DNA of 64,000 nucleotides from NCBI RefSeq assembly GCF_000426565.1, contig NZ_AUFP01000005.1, forward strand, positions 202,617 to 266,616, written 5' to 3'. Positions 35,305 to 44,745 of the stretch are shown here, one piece after another; the stretch's first letter is position 1, and each line of letters begins with the position of its first letter. This stretch comes from Segatella albensis DSM 11370 = JCM 12258 (GTDB taxonomy: Bacteria > Bacteroidota > Bacteroidia > Bacteroidales > Bacteroidaceae). The notes beneath the pieces are model-generated. The model did no database searches. It was given only the letters and a program-made list of their open reading frames with translations, and was not told the DNA's origin. Both the position numbers and the translations under genes were made by a program.

Positions 35305-36369
35305 ATGGCAATTATTAAATGTCCTGAGTGCGGTCACGTAGTAAGTGACAAAGCACCATTTTGTCCAAATTGCGGTGTAAAGATTGCAGGCAATCCTAAT
35401 ATTTTGGAAACACAAGATATGAAGGAACCTATCAAACCAATCGTACCGCCAACTATTCCTAACACACCTCATCAAACTAATAACAATTCAGCACCTAAAA
35501 AAAATAAAAGTGCGATTTATGTTGTTTCATTCTTCATAGCTTTAGTCGTGGTTGGAATAGGATATTATATGTATTCTTCTGCACAAGATAACAAAGAAAA
35601 TGAAGCCTATGAATATGCAATGACTAGTACAGATCCTGCTGTCTTACAAAGTTATCTGGACACCTATAAGGATGCTCCTACTGCACATCTTGATTCTATA
35701 CAGGCTCATCTTGCTCTTCTTCAACAAAACGATCAAGATTGGACTAATGCTCTTATGAGTAATTCTAAATCTTCCCTTGAAGCATATCTCAACAGTCACC
35801 CTAATTCTCAACATCGCCAAGAAGCCCTGAACAGAATTGATTCTATAGACTGGAACGTTGCAGAAAGAGAAAATAGTATTGAGGCTTTTGAAACTTATCT
35901 TCAGGAACATCCTGCAGGCGGACATATAGATGAGGCTCGCGATAACATCAAAAAGGCTAAATCTAAAGACTTACAGCCTCAAGAGAAGCAGATGATCAGT
36001 TCTCTATTCCGCAGATTCTTCCAAAGTATCAATTCTCGTAACCAGGATAGACTGACAGATCAAGTAGAAGACGTAATGTCTAGTTTTCTAGGGAAAAGTA
36101 GTGCAACAAAGAGTGATGTTGTAAGCTTTATGAATAAAATATATAAGGATGATATTACTAATATGAATTGGCATATTAATAATGATTATCAAATCAAGAA
36201 GCGAGAAGTCGGAGATGAGGAATATGAGTATCAAGTGAATTTCTCTGCACGTGAGGACCTCACCAGAACAGATCCTTCAAAAGAGACAGAAGCACACTTT
36301 AAAATCAATGCAACAGTATCTCCAGAAGGAAAGATTAGTTCTTTCAACATGATTAAAATTCTTGAATAG
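35305..36369 (+). CDS. Zinc-ribbon membrane protein with a long extracytoplasmic domain
   Basis: 354 aa. An N-terminal zinc ribbon (CPECGHVVSDKAPFCPNCG, two CxxC pairs, residues about 6-24), a membrane helix (about 69-90), then repeated helical units (AYEYAMTSTDPAVLQSYLDT and GHIDEARDNI) and a C-terminal NTF2-like domain. In Bacteroidota these proteins are envelope or regulatory adaptors. No catalytic residues are seen, so no function is named. A two-way terminator follows. Confidence 0.7.
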   Translation: MAIIKCPECGHVVSDKAPFCPNCGVKIAGNPNILETQDMKEPIKPIVPPTIPNTPHQTNNNSAPKKNKSAIYVVSFFIALVVVGIGYYMYSSAQDNKENEAYEYAMTSTDPAVLQSYLDTYKDAPTAHLDSIQAHLALLQQNDQDWTNALMSNSKSSLEAYLNSHPNSQHRQEALNRIDSIDWNVAERENSIEAFETYLQEHPAGGHIDEARDNIKKAKSKDLQPQEKQMISSLFRRFFQSINSRNQDRLTDQVEDVMSSFLGKSSATKSDVVSFMNKIYKDDITNMNWHINNDYQIKKREVGDEEYEYQVNFSAREDLTRTDPSKETEAHFKINATVSPEGKISSFNMIKILE

Positions 36370-36390
36370 AAAACCAATTAAGATAACATA

Positions 36391-36427
36391 AAAAAGGTCG
36401 ATAGAAAAATTTTCTATCGACCTTTTT
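36391..36427. terminator. Bidirectional rho-independent terminator
   Basis: A 13-bp near-perfect stem (GGTCGATAGAAAA / TTTTCTATCGACC) with A-run on the left and T-run on the right serves the convergent zinc-ribbon gene (plus) and DnaJ-like gene (minus). Confidence 0.88.
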
Positions 36428-37108
36428 TTATCCTTGCTGCATTTCTCTTAACAAACTCTTTTGATGCTCAGTAAGTCCTGTCGGTAATTGCACATGATAA
36501 CAAATAATCAAATCACCCTGCACACCATTACTACCAACTCTACCTTTACCTCTCAATCGAACCTTAGTGCCCTCTTGAGTTTCTGGTTTAATCTTTAATT
36601 TTACTTTCTTACCATTCGGTAATTTAACAATAACATCACCACCAAGAAGAGCTGTATATAAATCTATCGTTACCTTCGATTCTACATCGCCATCATCTTG
36701 AGGTGTCGAATACTGAGAGCCAAATCCACTTGATGCATGAAAGCGAGGACCAGCACCACCAAATAGATCCTGGAAGAAACTAGAAAAGCCACCGCCACCA
36801 TGACCGAAAGAAGAGAAATCAAATCCCTCAAAAGGATTTCCTCCTCCCCCACCAAATCCAGAGGCATTTTCATAAGCATCAGCATTACGCCACTGCTCAC
36901 CATATTTATCATATTTTGCTCGTTTCTCCGGGTTTGAAATCACATCATAGGCCTCATTCAGAGCTTGGAACTTAGCTTTTGCCTTAGGATCATTCGGATG
37001 AAGATCCGGATGAAACTGTTTTGCTCGTTTACGATATGCTGATCGAACATCCTTTTGAGGGATATTTTTATCAACACCTAGAATCTTATAATAATCTATA
37101 AATGCCAT
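36428..37108 (-). CDS. J-domain co-chaperone with a single DnaJ C-terminal domain
   Basis: 226 aa. J domain (about 1-70) with the essential HPD motif (QFHPDLHPND), a Gly/Phe-rich linker (about 80-130, many GGG and F), then one beta domain ending TGLTEHQKSLLREMQ. That last segment matches the second C-terminal domain of DnaJ; the first substrate-binding domain and the zinc-finger are missing. Full-length CbpA or DnaJ is 300-390 aa. It stimulates Hsp70 by its J domain. Confidence 0.85.
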   Translation of the reverse strand: MAFIDYYKILGVDKNIPQKDVRSAYRKRAKQFHPDLHPNDPKAKAKFQALNEAYDVISNPEKRAKYDKYGEQWRNADAYENASGFGGGGGNPFEGFDFSSFGHGGGGFSSFFQDLFGGAGPRFHASSGFGSQYSTPQDDGDVESKVTIDLYTALLGGDVIVKLPNGKKVKLKIKPETQEGTKVRLRGKGRVGSNGVQGDLIICYHVQLPTGLTEHQKSLLREMQQG

Positions 37109-37211
37109 AATACTTTCCTTATATTTCTATAAATCATCTAGCAAAAATCATACCAAAAACACAAAGATATGGAAACTTAGTTCAAAATTAGGTTATATCA
37201 ACCATCTTTTG

Positions 37212-37219
37212 TATCTTTG
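37212..37219 (+). promoter_or_regulatory. Predicted -7 element for the 5'-nucleotidase gene
   Basis: TATCTTTG matches TAnnTTTG and stands 21 nt before the ATG at 37241. No TTTG is seen at the usual distance. Confidence 0.4.
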
Positions 37220-37240
37220 CAATAAAATAGACATATTAAT

Positions 37241-38959
37241 ATGAAAAAGTTCATTTCTGTGCTATTTATGGCACTTATTTTAAATGTACCTATCATGGCA
37301 CAAAAGACTGTCAAACTGCGTATCATCGAAACTAGTGACGTTCACGGTAGTTTCTTTCCCTATGATTTTATCAATCGTACTGACAAACCTGGTTCCTTGG
37401 CCAGAGTGAATAGCTATGTAAAGAGCTTGCGTAAAAAATACGGAAGGAATCTGATCCTATTAGACAATGGTGATATTCTACAAGGACAACCTACATGCTA
37501 TTATTATAATTATGTGGATACAACAAGTACGAATATAGCAGCAGATATCATCAACTATATGAAGTATGATGCTGAAACAATGGGAAACCATGATGTAGAA
37601 ACAGGTCATGCTGTATACGATAAATGGATCAAGGAAGTGAAATGTCCAATGCTTGGTGCTAATATTATCGACAATAAGACAAATAAGCCTTATCTTCCAC
37701 CATATAAAATCATAGAACGTAATGGAGTGAAGGTTGCAATATTGGGTATGATCACACCAGCTATCCCTAACTGGCTACAGGAAAACATCTGGAAAGGACT
37801 AAGATTCCAAGATATGGTAAGTTGTGCAAAGTACTGGATAGACTACCTCAGAAAAAACGAGAAGCCTAATGTCATTATTGGTCTTTTCCACAGTGGAGAG
37901 AAAGGTGGTATAGAAACACCAGACTATGTTGAAGATGCTTCTATAAAAGTAGCTAAGGAGGTTCCTGGATTCAACTTGATTCTTTTTGGGCATGATCATA
38001 CACGCCACTGTGAAACAATAACGAATAATGCAGGACAAAAGGTCGTATGCTTAGACCCAGCAAACAATGCTATCTCTGTCGCTGATGCAGAAATTACAAT
38101 AAAGGATGGAAATGTTGATGTAAATGGTAAACTCGTTGACATCACCTCGCAACCTATTGATCAGAAGTTTATGGATTACTTCAAGCCCCAAATCAAAAAG
38201 GTTAATGATTTCGTAAACAAGAAGATTGGTAGTTTTGAGACTCCTATTTATACTCGTGAGAGTTTCTTTGGCAACTGTGCCTTCACCGATTTCATTCTCA
38301 ACCTTCAACTTCAGATTACAGGGGCTGACATTTCCTTTAATGCCCCATTAAACTTTGATTCTAAGATCGATGCTGGAGATGTAAGAGTTAGCGATATGTT
38401 CAATCTCTACAAATTCGAGAATCAATTATATGTCATGAAACTCACTGGTGAAGAAATCAGAAAACATCTGGAAATGAGTTATGATTTATGGGTGAACACT
38501 ATGAAATCTCCAGAGGATCATCTTTTGCTACTTGATTTGAACAAGGGAGACAACCAACATACTGGTTTTAAGAACTTTACCTTTAATTTCGACTCTGCTG
38601 CCGGAATCGACTATGTCGTAGATGTCACCAAACCTAATGGCGAGAAAGTAAAGATCCTAAGAATGAGTAATGGTAAACCTTTCGATGAAAAAGCATGGTA
38701 CAAAGTTGCTATAAACAGTTACCGCGGTAATGGTGGCGGAGAGTTACTAACCCGTGGCGCAGGAATACCAAGAGACAGCTTAGAGAGTCGTATCATCTGG
38801 AGATCAGAACGTGACCAACGATATTACTTGATGATGGAAATCGAAAAGATGGGAACCGTTAATCCCCAACCTAACCACAACTGGAAATTTATCCCAGAAG
38901 CTTGGACAAAGCCTGCTGCAGAAAGAGACTATAAAATACTTTTCCCTAAAGCTAAATAA
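37241..38959 (+). CDS. Periplasmic metallophosphatase / 5'-nucleotidase
   Basis: 572 aa with a signal peptide (MKKFISVLFMALILNVPIMA). The metallophosphoesterase domain has the dinuclear metal motifs ETSDVHGSF, LLDNGDILQGQP, MGNHDVETG and FGHDHTRH. The C-terminal 5'-nucleotidase domain includes the substrate-binding VAINSYRGNGGGELL. It is of the UshA/CpdB type and releases nucleosides in the periplasm. It is followed 2 nt later by nudC, so both serve nucleotide breakdown. Confidence 0.92.
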   Translation: MKKFISVLFMALILNVPIMAQKTVKLRIIETSDVHGSFFPYDFINRTDKPGSLARVNSYVKSLRKKYGRNLILLDNGDILQGQPTCYYYNYVDTTSTNIAADIINYMKYDAETMGNHDVETGHAVYDKWIKEVKCPMLGANIIDNKTNKPYLPPYKIIERNGVKVAILGMITPAIPNWLQENIWKGLRFQDMVSCAKYWIDYLRKNEKPNVIIGLFHSGEKGGIETPDYVEDASIKVAKEVPGFNLILFGHDHTRHCETITNNAGQKVVCLDPANNAISVADAEITIKDGNVDVNGKLVDITSQPIDQKFMDYFKPQIKKVNDFVNKKIGSFETPIYTRESFFGNCAFTDFILNLQLQITGADISFNAPLNFDSKIDAGDVRVSDMFNLYKFENQLYVMKLTGEEIRKHLEMSYDLWVNTMKSPEDHLLLLDLNKGDNQHTGFKNFTFNFDSAAGIDYVVDVTKPNGEKVKILRMSNGKPFDEKAWYKVAINSYRGNGGGELLTRGAGIPRDSLESRIIWRSERDQRYYLMMEIEKMGTVNPQPNHNWKFIPEAWTKPAAERDYKILFPKAK

Positions 38960-38961
38960 CA

Positions 38962-39819
38962 ATGACATATTGGTTTATTTTTTGCAAAACGGACATTCTG
39001 CTCATCAAACAAGATGAGCAGAATTATACTATTCCTCTTAGCGAGGAATGCCCTATTAAAATTCATCCATGGACTCACATCATGAGTACCTCCCCTATGG
39101 AGGATGGTACAGAAGTAAGAACTCTCCGTATTGATAACCCTTCAGAAGGATTACAGATTGCTGATAATTGCAATATTAAAAAAGAGCAATTAGAACAATG
39201 CCCTCTTCGACAATCGTATTATAAGTTACCTACAGATTTATATGATAAGGCCGGCAAATGTCAGGAACTTATCTATTGGGATACCAACACTCAATTCTGT
39301 GGTGTCTGTGGAGCCCCTATGAAAATGCATACAGAAATTTCCAAGCGATGCACGAATTGTGGAAAAGAAGTTTGGCCGCAATTAGCAACTGCTGTTATAA
39401 CTTTGATACACAAAGGAGATGAAGTTTTACTCGTAAGAGGGAAAAACTACAGGTCTAAATTCTATGGATTGGTGGCCGGATTTGTTGAAACTGGCGAAAC
39501 CTTAGAACAAGCTGTACATCGTGAAGTTATGGAAGAAACAGGCATCAATATTACAAACCTAAGATACTTTGGCAGTCAACCATGGCCATATCCAAGTGGA
39601 ATCATGATAGGCTATCATGCTGATTATGTTTCTGGCGATATTCACATACAGAAAGAAGAACTGACCCAAGGTGCATGGTTTACCCGTGAAAATTTGCCCA
39701 CAATACCAGAGCCACTAAGCATTGCAAGGATGCTCATCGATGATTGGCTCGGAAAAGACACTGCACAAGGAGTAAGCTTAAAAGATCAAAACAAAGAATA
39801 TATATTAAAGAACAAATAA
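38962..39819 (+). CDS. nudC: NAD+ diphosphatase (NudC)
   Basis: 285 aa. A zinc ribbon (CGVCGAPMKMHTEISKRCTNC, four Cys) precedes the Nudix domain with its box GFVETGETLEQAVHREVMEE-TG. After it comes the NudC-specific motif SQPWPYPSG. It hydrolyses NAD(H) and decaps NAD-RNA to NMN and AMP by family analogy. Placed 2 nt after the periplasmic nucleotidase. Confidence 0.95.
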   Translation: MTYWFIFCKTDILLIKQDEQNYTIPLSEECPIKIHPWTHIMSTSPMEDGTEVRTLRIDNPSEGLQIADNCNIKKEQLEQCPLRQSYYKLPTDLYDKAGKCQELIYWDTNTQFCGVCGAPMKMHTEISKRCTNCGKEVWPQLATAVITLIHKGDEVLLVRGKNYRSKFYGLVAGFVETGETLEQAVHREVMEETGINITNLRYFGSQPWPYPSGIMIGYHADYVSGDIHIQKEELTQGAWFTRENLPTIPEPLSIARMLIDDWLGKDTAQGVSLKDQNKEYILKNK

Positions 39820-39852
39820 ATACACCTTGTTGGGGTTAACCAACAGGTGTAT
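39819..39852. terminator. Bidirectional terminator between nudC and the radical SAM gene
   Basis: AATACACCTTGTTGG and CCAACAGGTGTATT form a stem with one bulged T and a loop of about 6 nt. The loop contains GTTAAC, but it is not in the 22-bp array family. The two genes are convergent. Confidence 0.75.
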
Positions 39853-40752
39853 TTATTTATCCCCATATACCTCTTTTAGTTTATTATTCAAAATATTGGT
39901 AAATTCATAATTCTTCAGTCCCCACTTTGGGGCAATCAGCAATTCTGGTGGTGACTGACTGACAAATCGCTCTAATACTAAGTCTTTACGTAATTTCCCA
40001 ATATAGGCAACTATCAAATCTATATATTCTTCTACGGTATAAACATGAAAAGGATGCGCTTCGTATTCCTGAGCAAGTTTGGTACCCCGAATAATCTGCA
40101 TCTGATGAATCTTAAGGATATCAAGTGGCAAAGAAGAAATAATCGGAGCCTGTCGAAGACTTTCTTCAGCATCTTCCCCTGGTAAACCTAATATGATATG
40201 TCCTCCTGTAAGCAAGCCACGATTATGAGCTTTCTCAACAGCTAACCTGCAACATTCAAAATTATGTCCACGATTGATTCTAAGTAGAGTCTCATCATTA
40301 GCACTTTCTATACCATATTCTATCAGTACAAAGGTTCTCTTATTTAACTCTGCAAGATAATCCAACAACTCATCACTAACACAATCAGGACGCGTCCCTA
40401 TCACAATACCAACGACATCTTCTACTCCTAAAGCTTCTTCATACATCCTTTTTAAGTCTGAAAGAGGAGCATAAGTATTGGTATAGGCCTGGAAATAAGC
40501 AAGATATTTCATATCCGGGTACTTACGCCCGAAGAATTCCTTTCCTTTCTCCAACTGCATAGAAATTGACTCATGGCGATGACAATAACTAGGATTGAAT
40601 GTCCGATTATCGCAATATATACAACCACCCGACGAAATCCTACCATCCCGATTAGGACAAGAAAAACCTGCATCAATAGAAATTTTCTGCACTCGATAAG
40701 GAAACTGTTCCCTTATCCAACTTCCGAAATCTTTATAATATTTATTATCCAA
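39853..40752 (-). CDS. TIGR01212-family radical SAM protein (YhcC-like)
   Basis: 299 aa. The Cys motif for the radical SAM cluster is CPNRDGRISSGGCIYCDNR (C-x11-C-x2-C), the spacing of the YhcC/TIGR01212 group. Conserved AYTNTYAPLSDLKRMYEEAL and GLPGEDAEESL follow. Its product is not established in any species known to me. It follows the GT2 gene by 39 nt on the same strand. Confidence 0.85.
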   Translation of the reverse strand: MDNKYYKDFGSWIREQFPYRVQKISIDAGFSCPNRDGRISSGGCIYCDNRTFNPSYCHRHESISMQLEKGKEFFGRKYPDMKYLAYFQAYTNTYAPLSDLKRMYEEALGVEDVVGIVIGTRPDCVSDELLDYLAELNKRTFVLIEYGIESANDETLLRINRGHNFECCRLAVEKAHNRGLLTGGHIILGLPGEDAEESLRQAPIISSLPLDILKIHQMQIIRGTKLAQEYEAHPFHVYTVEEYIDLIVAYIGKLRKDLVLERFVSQSPPELLIAPKWGLKNYEFTNILNNKLKEVYGDK

Positions 40753-40791
40753 ATTCCTTTATTGCTATTTGACAACATCACTGTCGCACTA

Positions 40792-41814
40792 TTAAAGAGG
40801 TAACTGATTATATTTTTTATGCCCCTTGGCATAATACTGCCATAAGATTGAATATCTTTTTCTACAATCAATCCCCTTATCCATACGATGACTTTGTATT
40901 CTCAAGCGATCTTTCCTGAACTCTTCTTTCCATTTTCTAAAAGCCTTACGAGCCTTAAAGATAGCTTTAAAATTCCCCAGGTTTCCATTCAATATTAAGG
41001 TTTCGAATGCAGCGATATAATCAAGAAAATATCTTACTCTCATAACATGCTTCAGTTCTCTATCTGGGAGATTCTTATATAACATCGTCAGATTATTACG
41101 GAAGTTCAAGTAGGTCTTCATTGGATTTGCCTTAGGCAAAGTTCCACCTCCAACATGATACGCTTTACTTTCTGGAATACACACTATTCTGCGTCCCATC
41201 AAATTCAACCGCCAACATAAATCAATCTCTTCATTATGAGCAAAGAATCTTCCGTCCAAGCCCCCAACCTCATGATAATCTTTTGACCTAATCATCAGGC
41301 AAGCTCCTGTCGCCCATGTTATGTCAACAATATCATCATACTGTCCTGAATCCTTTTCTACTACATCGAAGATACGCCCTCTACAGAATGGGTAACCATA
41401 TTTATCTATAAATCCTCCTGATGCACCAGCATACTCAAAACTGTCCTTATCATACTCCGAAAGGAGTTTAGGTTGGCATGCTGCAACTTCTGGATGCGAA
41501 TCCATATATTTAATTAAAGGATTCAACCAATGAGGAGTTACTTCAACATCGCTATTCAACAAGATATAATATTCAGCTTCTATATGTTCGAAGGCTTTAT
41601 TATATCCCTCTGCGAAACCATAGTTCTGCTCAAATACTAAGGTCTTAATCTGTGGATAACAGGTCTCCAACATATGCATACTACCATCTGTCGAGGCATT
41701 ATCAGCTACCCAAACAGAAGCATCAGAAAGAGAGTACTCTATCACACTAGGAAGATACTTCTCAAGCATCTTCTTTCCATTCCAATTTAATATAACAATA
41801 GCAACTTTATCCAT
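40792..41814 (-). CDS. Glycosyltransferase family 2
   Basis: 340 aa. GT-A fold enzyme starting VAIVILNWNGKKMLEKYLPS, with ASTDGSMHMLETCYP and the metal-binding site LLNSDVEVT, and an acceptor region around HNEEIDLCWRLNLMGRRI. It resembles rhamnosyl- or mannosyltransferases that build cell-surface polysaccharide. The C-terminal part has basic residues but no clear membrane helix. It lies 2 nt after mtaB. Confidence 0.88.
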   Translation of the reverse strand: MDKVAIVILNWNGKKMLEKYLPSVIEYSLSDASVWVADNASTDGSMHMLETCYPQIKTLVFEQNYGFAEGYNKAFEHIEAEYYILLNSDVEVTPHWLNPLIKYMDSHPEVAACQPKLLSEYDKDSFEYAGASGGFIDKYGYPFCRGRIFDVVEKDSGQYDDIVDITWATGACLMIRSKDYHEVGGLDGRFFAHNEEIDLCWRLNLMGRRIVCIPESKAYHVGGGTLPKANPMKTYLNFRNNLTMLYKNLPDRELKHVMRVRYFLDYIAAFETLILNGNLGNFKAIFKARKAFRKWKEEFRKDRLRIQSHRMDKGIDCRKRYSILWQYYAKGHKKYNQLPL

Positions 41815-41816
41815 CT

Positions 41817-43175
41817 CTATCGGATGATTTCACATTTCAAAGCCGATTTATCATGATTGAATCCAACTAGTTTCACACGAATGATTTCGTTGTCATATTC
41901 CTCACGTGCCTCTTTTGGAGAAAGTTCTACTCGTATGTAGTTTTTGGTAAAGCCATGCATAGCCTTTCCTTTACTTGCTTTCTCGAAGAGTACTTCGGCC
42001 TCCTGACCAATATACTGAGCATAGAAATCTTGTGTCTTATGTTCACTCAATTCCAAGAGTCTATGACTACGTTTTTTACGCTCCTGATCTGTCACAACAT
42101 ACGGAATAGACAAAGCACTCGTACCTGGACGTTCACTATAAGGGAATACGTGTAACTGGGTAACAGGAAGAGAATTAAGGAAATCATAGCAATTCTCAAA
42201 ATATTCCGGTTTCTCTCCTCTACAGCCTACCATGACATCTACTCCGATAAAGGCATCCGGCATTTTCTCTTTGATGAGATTTATCTTATGGGCAAAGAGT
42301 GCAGTATCATAACGACGATGCATTAACTTCAACACTTCATCACTACCACTCTGTAATGGTATATGGAAATGTGGCATAAAAGCACGACTCTGTGCGCAAT
42401 ATTCGATAAGTTCATCGCTACAAAGATCAGGTTCCAAACTAGAAATTCGGAATCTTTCGATTCCTTTAACTTGATCAAGAGCCTTTACAAGGTCGATGAA
42501 TTTCTCATGAGTAGTTTCGCCAAAGTCTCCAATATTGACACCCGTGAGAACGATTTCCTTACCGCCCTCTGAAGCTGCCTGTTCAGCCTGTTCCACCAAT
42601 GATGCTATACTTGGATTTCTTGAAAAGCCACGAGCATATGGTATGGTACAATATGTACAGAAGTAATTACATCCATCCTGTACTTTTAAGAAATACCTCG
42701 TACGATTACCACGAGAGCATGAAGGCTGGAAGGTCTTGATATCCTTAGTTTTCACACGATGGAACTCATGTAAATGGTCTTTCTCCTCAGTACCCTTTTG
42801 CAGAGATGATGTCCATGCATCATTCAAATATTGTACTAGATTAGCTTTTTCATTACTACCCAATACCAAATCCACACCATCAATCTTAGAAATTGTTTCT
42901 GGTTTCAATTGAGCATAACATCCTGTAACAACAACAAAAGCTCCTGGATTTTCTCGTACCATATGATGTATCACGTGTCTGCATTTCTGATCAGCAACAT
43001 CTGTTACCGAACAAGTATTGATCAGACAAATATCTGCTTTCTCACCCTTCTCTGCCGTCACCACTCCCATTTCCTGAAGTGCCTTTGCGAAAGTAGAAGT
43101 CTCTGAGAAATTTAGCTTACAGCCTAATGTGTAATATGCGGCCTTTTTACCTTGAAATGCGCTTGTATCTATCAT
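41817..43175 (-). CDS. mtaB: tRNA t6A37 methylthiotransferase MtaB
   Basis: About 452 aa. The MiaB/MtaB layout is clear: UPF0004 N-terminal domain with cluster Cys in YYTLGCKLN, INTCSVTDVADQK and VTGCYAQ, then the radical SAM motif CNYFCTYCTIPYARGFSR, and a TRAM domain at the C-terminus. It adds a methylthio group to t6A37 of ANN-decoding tRNAs. The ATG at 43173-43175 falls just where the -7 element (43180-43187) predicts the transcription start, so the mRNA is probably leaderless; an ATG at 43193 lies in the promoter and is excluded. Confidence 0.92.
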   Translation of the reverse strand: MIDTSAFQGKKAAYYTLGCKLNFSETSTFAKALQEMGVVTAEKGEKADICLINTCSVTDVADQKCRHVIHHMVRENPGAFVVVTGCYAQLKPETISKIDGVDLVLGSNEKANLVQYLNDAWTSSLQKGTEEKDHLHEFHRVKTKDIKTFQPSCSRGNRTRYFLKVQDGCNYFCTYCTIPYARGFSRNPSIASLVEQAEQAASEGGKEIVLTGVNIGDFGETTHEKFIDLVKALDQVKGIERFRISSLEPDLCSDELIEYCAQSRAFMPHFHIPLQSGSDEVLKLMHRRYDTALFAHKINLIKEKMPDAFIGVDVMVGCRGEKPEYFENCYDFLNSLPVTQLHVFPYSERPGTSALSIPYVVTDQERKKRSHRLLELSEHKTQDFYAQYIGQEAEVLFEKASKGKAMHGFTKNYIRVELSPKEAREEYDNEIIRVKLVGFNHDKSALKCEIIR

Positions 43176-43179
43176 ATTG

Positions 43180-43210
43180 CAAAGATACATCAAAAAATCG
43201 AAATGGCAAA
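43180..43210 (-). promoter_or_regulatory. mtaB promoter, leaderless
   Basis: Minus strand TTTG (43207-43210), 19-bp spacer, TATCTTTG (43180-43187): a full match to the Bacteroidota -33/-7 consensus. The start falls at or within 2 nt of the mtaB ATG. Confidence 0.75.
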
Positions 43211-43336
43211 TTTTCTATTTATATTTTGCAGTTGCCAGAATAAAAGCATAACCCAGATATCATTTGGAATCCATCTGATTATAACTTCTAGAAAATCAAA
43301 CATTTATCTTTTCCGCAGATGTATACAAACAGAAAA

Positions 43337-43369
43337 GTCACGATAACCCAAGCAATGAATTATCGTGAC
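43337..43369 (-). terminator. rpsP terminator
   Basis: On the minus strand, GTCACGATAA and TTATCGTGAC form a 10-bp perfect stem with a 13-nt loop, followed by TTTTCTGTTT. Confidence 0.8.
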
Positions 43370-43410
43370 CATACCTTTTATAGTCTGCCTTAAGCAAACT
43401 AATCTGAAGA

Positions 43411-43962
43411 TTAAGCCTCAGCTGGTGCCTCAGCCTCACCCTCTGCAGGTGCAGCCTCTTCAGCAGCCTTAGCAGCTTCAGCCTCTGCCTTAGCAGCAGC
43501 CTCAGCAGCCTTCTTCTCAGCTACCTTCTTTGCAATTGCTTCATTAATCTTCTTTTCAGCCTCGAGTTCCTTTGCAGCAGCATCCTTCTTAGCCTGTGTC
43601 TCTGCATCGCGAACAGCTACATTCTTCTGATCCTTAGAAGCTTTCCAAGCGTCGAAACGCTTCTGAGCCTCAGCCTCATCGAATGAACCCTTCTTGACAC
43701 CACCACGAAGATGCTTCATCATATAAACACCTTCGCCCTTAAGAATGTTACGAACAGTGTCTGTAGGCTGTGCACCACACTCTACCCAGTAAAGTGCGCG
43801 ATCGAAATTCAAATCTACAGTAGCAGGATTGGTGTTAGGATTGTAAGTACCAATCTTCTCAGTAAATTTACCATCACGTGGTGAGTTAACGTCAGCGATT
43901 ACGATACGATAGAAAGCATAGCTCTTACGACCGCCACGCTGCAATCTGATTTTTGTTGCCAT
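43411..43962 (-). CDS. rpsP: 30S ribosomal protein S16 with long Ala/Lys/Glu tail
   Basis: 183 aa. The first about 80 residues are a normal S16 ([20 protein letters not shown], then DSP-like [18 protein letters not shown]). From about residue 105 on there is a charged Ala/Lys/Glu-rich extension ending in AEAPAEA, typical of Bacteroidota S16. The tail is not part of the core ribosome fold and is likely flexible. Promoter word shared with rpsA. Confidence 0.95.
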   Translation of the reverse strand: MATKIRLQRGGRKSYAFYRIVIADVNSPRDGKFTEKIGTYNPNTNPATVDLNFDRALYWVECGAQPTDTVRNILKGEGVYMMKHLRGGVKKGSFDEAEAQKRFDAWKASKDQKNVAVRDAETQAKKDAAAKELEAEKKINEAIAKKVAEKKAAEAAAKAEAEAAKAAEEAAPAEGEAEAPAEA

Positions 43963-44012
43963 TTTAATATAATTTAATTAGGTTTGAATTTTATGCATCC
44001 AACTCGTGAATG

Positions 44013-44028
44013 CGGGTGCAAATTTACA
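44013..44028 (-). promoter_or_regulatory. Predicted rpsP promoter (-7 and start region)
   Basis: TGTAAATTTGCACCCG on the minus strand contains the -7 element TAAATTTG (44019-44026) and equals the rpsA word at 14732-14747 in 15 of 16 positions. It lies about 55 nt before the rpsP start. Confidence 0.5.
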
Positions 44029-44074
44029 TGTTTTTATTTGAAATCTTTTCTTTAATTCCTTAAAAATCAACAGA

Positions 44075-44728
44075 TTAATTTTTATTAACTATTCTAACCA
44101 GTTTTAATCCGCATTGTAATCCATCATAACCGCTCAAAATAGAACCAAGTGTATTTGCTGTGCTATTTCCGGTAAGGGCACCTACTGTTTTGGCATACTT
44201 AAGCAGTTTACTGGCATCCATCACGATCAACAAGTCTTTGCCATCAATCTGAGAAATACACGAGAACTGACCAGCTCCTCCCATATAGGTGAGTATCAAA
44301 TGCTGCCCTTCTACCTTGTAAGTACCTGTTGCTTTCTTTGTACCCACTTGCTGTGCAAAATTACCATTCTTGTAGAAGGTCATCTGCATACGTCCTTTAG
44401 AGAGTCCTATTTTATTGAACTGATTCTGCAACTTTTTCTCAATGGCAGCCGAAGCAATCTTGCCACCTAGATTTTTAAACACATTAGCGTCAGACAAGAC
44501 AATAGCTGGCTCTTGATAACTCCAAGTTCCCACTAACTTATCAGCAGTGGCTACCTTCTTGCTATTAAAGATACTTGTAATAGCACTCTTAGTAGATGAT
44601 GCATTGTCGCCAGACATAGCTTGAGCGGCACTACTGAGCACATCGCCCAAACTTACCTGTGCATGAGCTTGAGCTCCACACATCAATGCGAAAGCCACGA
44701 AGGCTACACGAAGAATATTCTTTCTCAT
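44075..44728 (-). CDS. DUF4923-type lipocalin-like secreted protein
   Basis: 217 aa. A signal peptide (cleavage near AHAQ, residue 24) is followed by an Ala/Ser-rich helix region and a lipocalin-like beta domain with LVGTWSYQEPAIVLSDANVF, MTFYKNGNFAQQVGTKKATG and TYKVEGQHLILTYMGG. I recognise it as the Bacteroidota family DUF4923, function unknown. It lies 17 nt after the MBL hydrolase gene. Confidence 0.8.
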   Translation of the reverse strand: MRKNILRVAFVAFALMCGAQAHAQVSLGDVLSSAAQAMSGDNASSTKSAITSIFNSKKVATADKLVGTWSYQEPAIVLSDANVFKNLGGKIASAAIEKKLQNQFNKIGLSKGRMQMTFYKNGNFAQQVGTKKATGTYKVEGQHLILTYMGGAGQFSCISQIDGKDLLIVMDASKLLKYAKTVGALTGNSTANTLGSILSGYDGLQCGLKLVRIVNKN

Positions 44729-44745
44729 TTTCTTTTATTACTAGA

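Noticed and set aside
39835..39840. Another GTTAAC in the nudC terminator loop.
   Set aside because: It has no 22-bp neighbours and is explained by the hairpin loop.
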